Shown here piece by piece: positions 1 through 6,569 of a stretch of DNA of 12,938 bases. The stretch lies in assembly GCA_031282385.1 (NCBI GenBank), contig JAITDV010000656.1:1-12938 (forward strand), read 5' to 3'. The stretch is from Planctomycetaceae bacterium (GTDB lineage: Bacteria > Planctomycetota > Planctomycetia > Pirellulales > Thermoguttaceae). The stretch's first letter is position 1, and each line of letters opens with the position of its first letter. The translations under genes and the position numbers were made by a program. The notes under the pieces were generated by a model. It made no database searches and was not told the origin of the DNA. It saw only the letters and a list, made by a program, of their open reading frames with translations.

Positions 1-53
1 CAGGCTTTTACGCTCTTGAGTCATGCAATTTATAGTACAAACAGTATAATTGG
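1..53 (+). repeat. HR repeat copy A, cut by window start
   Basis: This is the 3' part of the HR interspersed repeat. It begins inside the right arm of the hairpin (CAGGC), continues with TTTTACGCTCTTGAGTC, then a conserved CAATTTATAGTAC box, and ends CAGTATAATTGG. The same ending is seen in copy B at 541-550. The left part lies outside the window. A solo inverted copy of the family's 5' box follows at once (59-77). Confidence 0.75.
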
Positions 54-58
54 TCAAT

Positions 59-77
59 CAAGTGCGAACAGTTTAAA
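59..77 (-). repeat. Solo HR 5' box, inverted
   Basis: The stretch CAAGTGCGAACAGTTTAAA is the reverse complement of the 5' end box of the HR repeat (TTTAAACTGTTCACACTTG) with one change. It stands alone, without the hairpin. A similar plus-strand solo box is at 325-342 (TTAAACTGTTCACAATTA). Confidence 0.55.
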
Positions 78-130
78 ATTTCTCTGTGAAATTGATATTT
101 TCTTCAAATAATAAAAAAATACAGTCACTA

Positions 131-252
131 GACCTTTTCGCTAACCTGTAGGAGACCCCCCTGACCCCTCCGAAGGGGGTCAGGGGTGGTCTCGGAGGAG
201 TTAAAGGCGGTTTTTTGTTGCGTTGATGTATTCTTAGGTTCGAGAAAAGGTT
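131..252. mobile_element. MITE-like palindromic element, copy 1
   Basis: This 122-bp non-coding element has terminal inverted repeats: GACCTTTTCGCTAACCT at the left, and at 236-252 a right end whose reverse complement matches it at 14 of 17 positions. TA lies directly outside both ends (129-130 and 253-254). An internal hairpin is formed by GAGACC (152-157) pairing with GGTCTC (188-193) around CTGACCCC/GGGGTCAG. The same element recurs at 6237-6399. TA flanks are typical of IS630/Tc1-mariner-type transposition, so a non-autonomous relative of such an element is the best guess. No transposase is encoded. Confidence 0.7.
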
Positions 253-254
253 TA

Positions 255-441
255 CTTTACAATCTCAAAAATATGGTTACGATTTTACGTCTTGTTTAAA
301 TATGGTGTTTGAAAATGGAATGTATTAAACTGTTCACAATTAAAGTGAGTAGTATTATGTGCTTTTTTTGATTGCAGAGCAGTACGAGATAATGAGTAAT
401 ATTTTAATTGAATATTGTTTTGAGTTATTGAATTTATATTT
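255..441. other. AT-rich spacer without recognisable gene
   Basis: This stretch between the MITE-like element and HR copy B is AT-rich and has no coding frame I would defend. It contains only the solo HR 5' box at 325-342. Confidence 0.5.
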
Positions 442-550
442 TTAAACTGTTCATACTTGAATTTTCCTTTACCTTCGTCTGCTTACCTATCGGAAAGTAG
501 GCTTTTACGTTCTTGAGTCCCGAAATTTATGGTACGAGCAGTATAGTTGG
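442..550 (+). repeat. HR repeat copy B
   Basis: This is a complete HR copy. It has the 5' box (TTAAACTGTTCATACTTGAA), a TTTCCTTTACC linker and a 26-nt hairpin at 477-502 with loop ACCTATCGGA, followed by TTTTACGTTCTTGAGTC and the terminal TTTATGGTACGAGCAGTAT. Both stem arms differ from the perfect copies (GTCTGCTT against AAGTAGGC). In RNA the changed positions would still pair as G-U, so the fold is kept. It ends 74 nt before the glycosyltransferase start. Confidence 0.8.
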
Positions 551-563
551 TGTTAGCGTTACG

Positions 564-605
564 ATCAGGCGTAAGTGTAGTTGCGGCACTTCACAATTGC
601 CTGAT
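564..605 (+). promoter_or_regulatory. Hairpin in the upstream region of the glycosyltransferase
   Basis: ATCAGGC (564-570) pairs perfectly with GCCTGAT (599-605). Inside it, GTAAGTG (571-577) pairs with CACTT-C-AC (587-594) with one bulged C. A 9-nt loop closes the structure and a 4-nt bulge (595-598) separates the two helices. The structure ends 19 nt before the ATG at 625 and no Shine-Dalgarno is visible between them. It could affect translation or transcription of the gene, but that is inference from position and fold only. Confidence 0.4.
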
Positions 606-624
606 ACGATGTTTTTGAGTAGTT

Positions 625-1782
625 ATGGAATTTATGAAAGTAACACGTATTCTTTATTTGATTGATGAAATTTATTCTTCTCGCGGCGGTACGGAACAGC
701 ATTTACTTTGGCTTTTACGGAATATTCCTGATACTGAATTTGAAAAGCATTTTATTATTTTTTCAACAATACGTCATCCTGAAACATTCTCTCTCAAACT
801 TGAGCCGTTGGTACTTGGTAAGATATTTGGATTGGGTAATATTAGGTCGTGGTTTCGTCGTTTTTATTTTTTGTTACGATATATCCGCGAGCATGAGATT
901 GAGTTGATTCAAGTTTTTAGCGCTAACGGAGAATTGGCGGCAGTATTGGCGGCAAGTTTGTCTGGTTGTAGAACGGTGGTAATCGGTAATCGTCGTGATT
1001 GTGGTTATGATCGGCGGTTTAAGTATCGTTGGATATTCTGGCTGACAAAAAAATTCGGCACCAAATATATCGCCAATAGTGAAGCTGCACGTCAAGCTGC
1101 TTTTCGTAACGATAAAATTCCGCTTGACTCAATTACCGTTATCCGTAATCCGATTGCCTTTGACCGAATCCAAGCCGGTTTTTCTGAACCATTTGAAAGT
1201 AAGGCGTTGCCTTTTATTGTCGAAGACTTTAATTGGAAAATTGTAGGGATGGTTGCAACTGTACGTCCGATTAAAGATTACCCAACTCTTATTCGTGCGG
1301 CTAAATTCGTACTTGAAAAATTTTCTGATGTGCGGTTTCTTTTTGTTGGCGAAGCAGATGAGGCGTATAAAAACGAATTAATTCAACTTGCAGAACAAGA
1401 AAAAGTTTCAGAACGAATTATTTGGGTAGGCGGAATAGATAATCCGATTAAGATTGTCAAGTTGTTTGATGTTGCGGTACTGTCGAGTCATTCGGAAAGT
1501 TTTTCAAATTCAGTTTTGGAATATGCAGCGGCAGCGCGACCGATAGTGGTTTCAGATGTCGGAGGGTTAGGTGAAATTATTCAAGATGGCGAATCCGGTT
1601 TTGTTGTGCCGCCGGCAAATCCTGTTGCAATGGCTGAAAAAATTATACAACTCCTCGACAATAAAGAACTCGCACAACAACTCGGCAAAAAAGCAAAAGA
1701 ATTAACTTTCCAAAATTACAACGAACAAAAAATATTGAAACAATATATTGATTATTATACCGCTTGTACAACTCCAAATTAG
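625..1782 (+). CDS. Glycosyltransferase family 4 (GT-B fold)
   Basis: Probable retaining glycosyltransferase that moves a sugar from a nucleotide-sugar donor onto a glycan or lipid-linked acceptor at the cytoplasmic face of the membrane. The 385-residue product has the two-domain GT-B layout. The N-terminal acceptor domain carries the glycine-rich GGTE turn (residues 21-24). The C-terminal donor domain begins near residue 205 (VGMVATVRPIKDYPTL), contains FLFVGEADE (238-246), and has the family EX7E signature E291 to E299 followed by ARPIVVSDVGGLGEII (304-319). Length is typical of GT4. The start could be the ATG at 625 or the one at 634 (MKVTRIL); neither has a clear ribosome site, and 634 gives the more usual N-terminus. 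Neighbouring deacetylase and acyltransferase genes suggest exopolysaccharide or envelope glycan synthesis. Donor and acceptor cannot be read from the sequence. Confidence 0.9.
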   Translation: MEFMKVTRILYLIDEIYSSRGGTEQHLLWLLRNIPDTEFEKHFIIFSTIRHPETFSLKLEPLVLGKIFGLGNIRSWFRRFYFLLRYIREHEIELIQVFSANGELAAVLAASLSGCRTVVIGNRRDCGYDRRFKYRWIFWLTKKFGTKYIANSEAARQAAFRNDKIPLDSITVIRNPIAFDRIQAGFSEPFESKALPFIVEDFNWKIVGMVATVRPIKDYPTLIRAAKFVLEKFSDVRFLFVGEADEAYKNELIQLAEQEKVSERIIWVGGIDNPIKIVKLFDVAVLSSHSESFSNSVLEYAAAARPIVVSDVGGLGEIIQDGESGFVVPPANPVAMAEKIIQLLDNKELAQQLGKKAKELTFQNYNEQKILKQYIDYYTACTTPN

Positions 1783-2009
1783 ATTGTCGTTGTGTTTATA
1801 CTCTTTATACTTTAGAATTCGGTTTTCTTTTTGCAAGAGACAAAAGTATCAAATTCGGCTTTGGCGACTTGGCAAAAAGGAGCGCTATCAGCAAAATCGA
1901 AAATTCAAGTGAGCTGAGTATATTTGGTTTACTTGACATAGTTGTGCAGCTGCGCAATTTCGGTTGAATAGTTACAACAATTAATTCAATTAATTATTTT
2001 TGATTCAAA
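1783..2009. other. Spacer between glycosyltransferase and ilvA
   Basis: This 227-nt spacer has no convincing gene. An 8-bp inverted repeat, CTTTTTGC (1827-1834) with GCAAAAAG (1872-1879), has a long loop. A TTGACA hexamer at 1933-1938 has no good -10 partner at normal spacing. The ilvA ATG follows an AT-rich run without a Shine-Dalgarno. Confidence 0.4.
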
Positions 2010-3215
2010 ATGTTGACTTTTGAAAAATTTAATGAGGCGAGAAATGTATTGCGTGAAGTGATATTGGAAACAAGTTTAGTTTACAGCAAGTCATTTTCGC
2101 AACAAATCGGTAACGATGTCTGGTTCAAATCAGAAAATATGCAATTGACCGGAGCGTATAAAATTCGCGGTGCGCTTTACAAGGTGTCCAAACTTACACC
2201 GGCACAACGTGAAAAAGGGTTGATTACGTCGTCAGCGGGAAATCACGCGCAAGGTCTCGGATTCGCATCGCAATATTACAAAGCTAAAGCGACAATAGTT
2301 ATGCCGGAAACAACACCGTTGGTCAAAGTCAACAACACCAAATCCTACGGCGTCAACGTTATTCTTGCCGGCAATATTTACGACGACGCCTATATACACG
2401 CGATGAATTTGGCAAATGAAAACGGCTATGAATTTGTACATCCGTTTAACGATCTTGATATAGCGGCAGGGCAAGGAACATTGGTATTTGAGATTCTTGA
2501 CAAGTTGCCTGAAACGACAATTATTCTTGTTCCAGTTGGCGGCGGCGGTCTTATTGCTGGGGTTGCTACTCTTGCGAAAATGCTTAAGCCGAATATTAAA
2601 GTGATTGGCGTAGAACCGTCGGGCGCCGCGTGTGTGAAAACATCGTTAAAAGAAAAAAAGGTTACATCATTGCAAAAAGTCGAGACGATTGCTGATGGAG
2701 TTGCGGTACGGACGCCGGGTGAGATTGTTTTTCCATACATTCAGAAATATGTTGATGATATTATTACGATAGATGACAAAGAGCTGGTTGAAGTATTTCT
2801 TGATATGATGGAGAAGCACAAGATGATAGTTGAGAATGCCGGTTTGTTGTCGGTTGCTGCGTTGCGGTATCTTGATGTCAAATATGAAAAAATTGTTGCG
2901 CTTTTAAGCGGCGGCAACATGGACGTTATTACAATTTCATCACTTGTTCAACATGGTTTAAGAAGTCGCGGGCGTGTTTTTACGTTTAGTGTGCGGTTGC
3001 CGGATCGACCTGGTGAATTGCATCGCATTTCAGGAATTATTGCAAGAGAACGCGGCAACATTATTGAATTAAGACACAATCAATTTGTTGACATCAATCG
3101 TAACAGCGACAAAGGAACAGAATTGGTTGTTACTTTGGAAGCTTTTGGACACGAACATAAAAACTCGATTATGACTTCGTTGTCGCAAGAAGGTTATAAA
3201 CCGTTTGTACTTTAA
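2010..3215 (+). CDS. ilvA: Threonine ammonia-lyase with ACT domain
   Basis: PLP enzyme that deaminates L-threonine to 2-oxobutanoate and ammonia, the entry step to isoleucine. The 401-residue product has the fold-type II PLP core at about residues 1-320. The Schiff-base lysine is K51 in LTGAYKIRGA, the substrate loop is SSAGNHAQG (74-82), and the phosphate-binding glycine loop is GGGGLIAG (177-184). A single C-terminal ACT domain (about 326-401, starting FTFSVRLPDRPGELHRISGI) matches the roughly 400-residue one-ACT form, not the longer E. coli IlvA with two regulatory ACT-like units. ACT domains usually bind amino acids, so isoleucine or valine control is likely but not shown. Its place among glycan genes gives no clear functional link. 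The last codons and the stop look like the 5' box of HR copy C. Confidence 0.93.
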   Translation: MLTFEKFNEARNVLREVILETSLVYSKSFSQQIGNDVWFKSENMQLTGAYKIRGALYKVSKLTPAQREKGLITSSAGNHAQGLGFASQYYKAKATIVMPETTPLVKVNNTKSYGVNVILAGNIYDDAYIHAMNLANENGYEFVHPFNDLDIAAGQGTLVFEILDKLPETTIILVPVGGGGLIAGVATLAKMLKPNIKVIGVEPSGAACVKTSLKEKKVTSLQKVETIADGVAVRTPGEIVFPYIQKYVDDIITIDDKELVEVFLDMMEKHKMIVENAGLLSVAALRYLDVKYEKIVALLSGGNMDVITISSLVQHGLRSRGRVFTFSVRLPDRPGELHRISGIIARERGNIIELRHNQFVDINRNSDKGTELVVTLEAFGHEHKNSIMTSLSQEGYKPFVL

Positions 3216-3297
3216 TTTCCTTTACAGCCGCCTGCTTACCTATCGGCAAGCAGGCTTTGACGCTCTTGAGTCGCGCAATTTATAGTACGATCAGTAC
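3216..3297 (+). repeat. HR repeat copy C, abutting ilvA stop
   Basis: The copy begins at the base after the ilvA stop codon (TTTCCTTTAC) and holds a perfect hairpin, GCCTGCTT/AAGCAGGC with loop ACCTATCGGC, at 3230-3255. It continues with CTTTGACGCTCTTGAGTCGC, CAATTTATAGTACGATCAG. The GC-containing stem followed by a short T run could act as a weak intrinsic terminator for ilvA, but the T tract is only three bases here. It ends 24 nt before the deacetylase start. Confidence 0.85.
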
Positions 3298-3321
3298 ACA
3301 GTTTATTTGGAATGATTAAAT

Positions 3322-4344
3322 ATGAATATGAAGCAAATTATTCTTAACGGAACGGAAGTAACCGGACTGAATAGTTTGGCGCGTTATTTAACTCGCAAGT
3401 GTTTGCTTGGGCTTTGTTATCATAGTGTTGTTTCGGACAACAGCCCGCAAGATGACGCGCGTACACGAATTGCCGTAACAGTTTCACAATTTAACGAACA
3501 ACTCCAAGAATTACGCCGACATTGGAATCCGGTTTCATTGCGTCAAATTCGCGATGCAATTGAAGAAAAAGTTCCGTTGCCGGTTTGTGCGGTTCATGTT
3601 TCATTTGATGACGGTTATCAAAACAATCTGACATTAGCCGCGCCGCTGCTTGCGCGATACGAAATTCCTGCGACAATTTTTGTAACAACAAATCTGATCA
3701 ATTCACACAATCAAATGATTTGGGCAATTGAGCTTCATGAAAGGCTTGTTGTTTTGCCGGATTCGAGTATAGTAATCGGCGGACAAACATATCAATTATC
3801 GCCGTGTGAAACGCCGCAAAGAACACGGCAAGCTCTGAATATTGTCAACCAAGTTAAGTCTATGCCGGTTGAAGAGCGTGAATTTTTGTTACAATATTTA
3901 CGTAATCGTGTGGAAGTTGATCTTGTGCCTTTTTGGAAGCGTGAGTTGTATGAGTTTTTGAATTGGGATGAGCTTCGTTTGTTACAAAAACAAGGAATAG
4001 AAATAGGATCGCATACGCTTTCGCATCCTATTCTTTCTAATCTTGATGCAGCGGCATTGGAGAGTGAGATTCGCGGCTCGAAAGAATGTATTGAGCGTGA
4101 ACTTGGCGTGGAATGTAACGTTTTTGCGTATCCGTTTGGGGCAAGCAACGATTTTTCGGATCAAGTAATTGATGTTGTTCGGCGTGTTGGTTTTAATTTG
4201 GCGTTTACTTTGCAAGAACGCCGTAACGCTGCAAAATTGGACGCAATGCGGATACATCGAATTTGTATTAACCGTGAACATTCAATTGCGTCGTTTCGTG
4301 TGTTGATTTCAGGTTTGCGTAATAGTTCGATTTTTGCGAAGTAA
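3322..4344 (+). CDS. Polysaccharide deacetylase (NodB homology domain)
   Basis: Probable carbohydrate esterase family 4 enzyme that removes N- or O-acetyl groups from a polysaccharide using a metal ion. The 340-residue product shows the family motifs in order: SFDDG (94-98, with catalytic base and metal ligand D96/D97), HTLSH (231-235, metal ligands H231 and H235), and AYPFG (269-273). A region of about 110 residues between motifs 1 and 2 (roughly 120-230) is longer than in minimal NodB domains, as in deacetylases of exopolysaccharide clusters. There is no clear signal peptide, so a cytoplasmic or unusually exported enzyme is possible. ATGs at 3322 and 3328 are both open to use. The gene is bracketed by HR copies in opposite orientation, 24 nt upstream and about 9 nt downstream. 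The sugar substrate is unknown. Confidence 0.88.
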   Translation: MNMKQIILNGTEVTGLNSLARYLTRKCLLGLCYHSVVSDNSPQDDARTRIAVTVSQFNEQLQELRRHWNPVSLRQIRDAIEEKVPLPVCAVHVSFDDGYQNNLTLAAPLLARYEIPATIFVTTNLINSHNQMIWAIELHERLVVLPDSSIVIGGQTYQLSPCETPQRTRQALNIVNQVKSMPVEEREFLLQYLRNRVEVDLVPFWKRELYEFLNWDELRLLQKQGIEIGSHTLSHPILSNLDAAALESEIRGSKECIERELGVECNVFAYPFGASNDFSDQVIDVVRRVGFNLAFTLQERRNAAKLDAMRIHRICINREHSIASFRVLISGLRNSSIFAK

Positions 4345-4352
4345 TCAGATAA

Positions 4353-4457
4353 ATATATTGCTCGTACAATAAATTGCGCGACTCAAAAGTATAAAAAGCC
4401 TGCTTTCCGATAGGTAAGCAGGCGAGGGTGATGGAAATTTAAAGTGTGAACAGTTTA
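4353..4457 (-). repeat. HR repeat copy D, inverted
   Basis: This full-length copy lies on the minus strand. Reading the plus strand it shows the reversed 3' end (ATTGCTCGTAC, AATTGCGCGACTC), a perfect hairpin GCCTGCTT/AAGCAGGC at 4398-4423 with reversed loop TCCGATAGGT, a diverged linker, and the reversed 5' box AAAGTGTGAACAGTTTA at 4441-4457. It starts 9 nt after the deacetylase stop and ends 7 nt before the acyltransferase ATG at 4465. It therefore fills nearly the whole spacer and would be the leader of the downstream gene. Confidence 0.85.
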
Positions 4458-4464
4458 AAATAAA

Positions 4465-5559
4465 ATGGATACCGAAATACAATTATTAAAATCATCGGAA
4501 GATTTCAAACTTATCCAAGAAGAATGGAATTTGTTGACGGACAATTGTGTTTATCCGAATGCTTTTGTTCGTGCGGAATGGTTGCTTGCGTGGTGGAAAT
4601 GGTTTGGTAATAAACTTGGTACTTTTTATGTTTTAATTGTTCGTAATCGTGAGTGCTTGATTGGTGGTTTGCCGTTGTTTCGTGAGCGCAATGGGACGTT
4701 GAAATTTCTTGGTTTTGATGGAGTAGCTTGTCCTGAATATCTTGGTCTTGTTGTCAAACCGGAATATTTGGAACATGTTGTGCAAGAGTTGTTGCAATTT
4801 TTTATTTGCCAAAAAAACTGGTTGCAATTATATTTTGAAGATTATTCTATTGAAGATGCCGGAACATTGCGGTTTGTCGAGAAATTAAAACGACAATTTC
4901 CAAGTTGGGAACGTACAGGAGAAGGGCGTTATTATATTCAGTTACCGGATTCTTATGAAACTTATCTGATGACACGCGGACAGAATAATCGTTACAAAAA
5001 ACGCAAGGAATTAAAAAAAGCAATTGATGAATATCAAGCTCATCTTGTTGAGCCGGAATGTTCGGGGATAGACCAATGTTTTTCGGAGTTGCGGCGTCTT
5101 GGAATTGCAGCGTTGGAACATAAGACGTTGCCGCCGATGGCGCGTGAAGATTTTGCGGGCTTAGTTTATGATTTACTTGTTGCGCTTTTACCGTGCAATA
5201 AATTTCGGGTTTTCATGCTTTATTACGGAGACAAACCTGCCGCGTTTAAGTTAGGATTTGTACATGCGGGCAAATTTTACGATTACTTGACAGGTTTTGA
5301 TCCGCACTTGCCTGGGCGCGCGGGCAACATAGTAATTCATTTTATTTTGATGCGATTGATTGAGGAAGGATTTAATGAATTTGATTTTTTGCGCGGTTTG
5401 GAAGATTACAAAACGCATTGGACGGAACAACAACACCAGACACAAACAATCATTGTCTTCCGCCAACGCGGATTTGCTTATTACCGAAATCTATTTGTCG
5501 AAAAAATTCTGCGACCAATCGGACGAAAGATAAAAAAATTATTGCATTATCAAAAATAA
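4465..5559 (+). CDS. GNAT-superfamily acyltransferase (BioF2/CelD/FemAB-like)
   Basis: Probable acyl- or aminoacyl-transferase of the Acetyltransf_6 (PF13480) type, found in polysaccharide clusters and often annotated CelD or FemAB-like. The 364-residue product has an N-terminal half rich in aromatics (AEWLLAWWKWFG, 37-48) and a C-terminal GNAT-like domain at about 160-330. The conserved features seen are the basic segment NRYKKRKELKKA (175-186), a beta strand run FRVFMLYYGDKPAAFKLGF (247-265), YDYLTGFDP (272-280), and the signature FDFLRGLEDYKTHW (306-319). It may acylate a sugar in the same glycan handled by the neighbouring glycosyltransferase and deacetylase, but the acceptor cannot be deduced. 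The start is the only sensible ATG, 7 nt after HR copy D. No Shine-Dalgarno is seen. Confidence 0.85.
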   Translation: MDTEIQLLKSSEDFKLIQEEWNLLTDNCVYPNAFVRAEWLLAWWKWFGNKLGTFYVLIVRNRECLIGGLPLFRERNGTLKFLGFDGVACPEYLGLVVKPEYLEHVVQELLQFFICQKNWLQLYFEDYSIEDAGTLRFVEKLKRQFPSWERTGEGRYYIQLPDSYETYLMTRGQNNRYKKRKELKKAIDEYQAHLVEPECSGIDQCFSELRRLGIAALEHKTLPPMAREDFAGLVYDLLVALLPCNKFRVFMLYYGDKPAAFKLGFVHAGKFYDYLTGFDPHLPGRAGNIVIHFILMRLIEEGFNEFDFLRGLEDYKTHWTEQQHQTQTIIVFRQRGFAYYRNLFVEKILRPIGRKIKKLLHYQK

Positions 5560-5603
5560 ATCAAAAATGTAATATTTCAGTGGAATTAGTGTTTTGAGTT
5601 AAT

Positions 5604-5864
5604 TAATAACTGGACTTTTACAAAATTAATAACTACTTTTATCAAAATGGCTTATGATTAAGTTTTACTCAATTTCGTCATATTTTGAAACAAAAAAATA
5701 TAGAAATTATTGAAACTGAATTTATGAAACCCTTGTTTTTACGGCATATCGGTTTTTGGAAAAATAATATTTGACACGATAATATGATAAAATCGGAAGT
5801 TTTTAATACTTCAAACCCTTGTATTTACAGTGTGAAATGCCATTTTGCAAAAGTTCAGTTAATA
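5604..5864. repeat. Inverted-repeat pair enclosing AT-rich DNA, possible element remnant
   Basis: The 22-nt segment at 5604-5625 (core ACTGGACTTTTACAAAA) matches the reverse complement of 5843-5864 at 19 of 22 positions. The core recurs in degenerate form at 5632-5651, ending in CAAAATGGC. Inside are two 16-nt direct repeats, AAACCCTTGTTTTTAC (5727-5742) and AAACCCTTGTATTTAC (5813-5828), differing at one base. No coding frame is visible. This could be a small non-autonomous element or the eroded ends of an insertion sequence. I cannot assign a family. Confidence 0.4.
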
Positions 5865-5932
5865 ATAACTATTCAGTCGCGGGTTGCAATTGTTTAGGAA
5901 AAAGTGGTTAGGGAATAGGAACGAAGCAGACT

Positions 5933-5997
5933 TGCCTTGCTGAAACGGTAAGGCAACAAAAGTTATTGAAAATTAAAATATGAACGGTTTACAAATA
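5933..5997 (-). repeat. Strongly diverged inverted HR copy (candidate)
   Basis: The plus strand reads a hairpin TTGCCTT/AAGGCAA, a spacer, then AAAATTAAAATATGAACGGTTTA. This resembles the order in copy D (hairpin, linker, AAATTTAAAGTGTGAACAGTTTA), with 19 of 23 matches in the last box. The far (3') portion of the repeat is not recognisable. The ATG of the broken gene at 5980 lies within the 5'-box-like part. Confidence 0.35.
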
Positions 5998-6237
5998 ACG
6001 CCCAAATAATGGGTAGAAAATTGGAAACGCGTCAGCACAATACTTGAAGAGATTAAAGCCGAAGAATTACAATCAATTGATGAACGTGCGGCGATTCGCA
6101 ATGTGTTACAAATGTGTGATTGGTGTATTGCACATTCTGAAATACGTCAGACTTCCGGTTTAGTTGAACAACAACGTATATTTGCTAAGACAAGAAATAA
6201 GAATAATAACGGCAATCAAAATAATGACGGTCAATAG
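5980..6237 (+). pseudogene. Small soluble protein gene broken by in-frame TAA
   Basis: One frame reads MNGLQITPK, then TAA (6007-6009), then resumes with WVENWKRVSTILEEI, KAEELQSIDERAAIRNVLQ, MCDWCIAHSEIRQTSGLVEQ, QRIFAKTRNK and an Asn/Gln-rich tail, to a stop at 6235-6237. The post-stop part has a normal composition for an amphipathic helical protein, and no ATG occurs soon after the TAA. A one-base change of CAA to TAA is the simplest explanation, giving an original of about 85 residues. The final stop TAG is made of the TA target plus the first base of the MITE at 6237, so the C-terminus was probably cut or altered by that insertion too. I do not recognise the family. Stop-codon readthrough is possible but unsupported. 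Confidence 0.55.
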
Positions 6238-6399
6238 ACCTTTTCGCTAACCTGTAGGAGACCACCCCTGACCCCTCCGAAGGTGGGGAATAATTCCTCT
6301 CCTTCGGAGGGGTTAGGGGTGGTCTCGGAGGAGTTAAAGGCGGTTTTTTGTTGTAGGTTTTTTGTTGCGTTGATGTATTTTTAGGTTAGAGAAAAGGTC
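6237..6399. mobile_element. MITE-like palindromic element, copy 2
   Basis: This 163-bp element has left end GACCTTTTCGCTAACCT and a right end at 6383-6399 whose reverse complement matches at 16 of 17 positions. TA flanks both sides (6235-6236 and 6400-6401). It contains a near-perfect 26-bp stem: 6258-6283 pairs with 6301-6326 with one G-T position and a 17-nt loop. Compared with copy 1 it has a longer arm and a tandem 14-nt duplication (GGTTTTTTGTTG at 6342-6353 and 6356-6367). The better-matched ends suggest it is the younger copy. It is non-coding. Confidence 0.75.
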
Positions 6400-6401
6400 T
6401 A

Positions 6402-6569
6402 TTATTTGCATTAACAATAGCGGCTTTGGTGAAAATTGATTGTTTAGCAAAACTGGTCTATTTGATATTGGGTAAAATGTATGAAATGGACAAAAGATAT
6501 TTCAAATATTCATTTAAAATCGCAATGCTTAACTTGAAACCAATGTCCCTAACCTCTAACATTTCAGCT
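6402..6569. other. Spacer downstream of the TIGR03009 gene
   Basis: This AT-rich spacer has no recognisable gene or strong hairpin. It lies 3' of the minus-strand gene ending at 6570. A segment at about 6448-6461 resembles the MITE end only weakly. Confidence 0.35.

Noticed and set aside
1764..1967. Plus-strand 67-codon frame after the glycosyltransferase, and a 43-codon minus-strand frame in the same spacer
   Set aside because: The plus frame overlaps the end of the glycosyltransferase gene, neither has a ribosome site or recognisable domain, and the region is AT-rich.
5771..5792. TTGACA followed by TAAAAT as a promoter
   Set aside because: Spacing is only about 10 nt, too short for a sigma70-type promoter.
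6448..6461. Third MITE end
   Set aside because: Only a few bases around TAGACC match, with no partner end and no internal palindrome.
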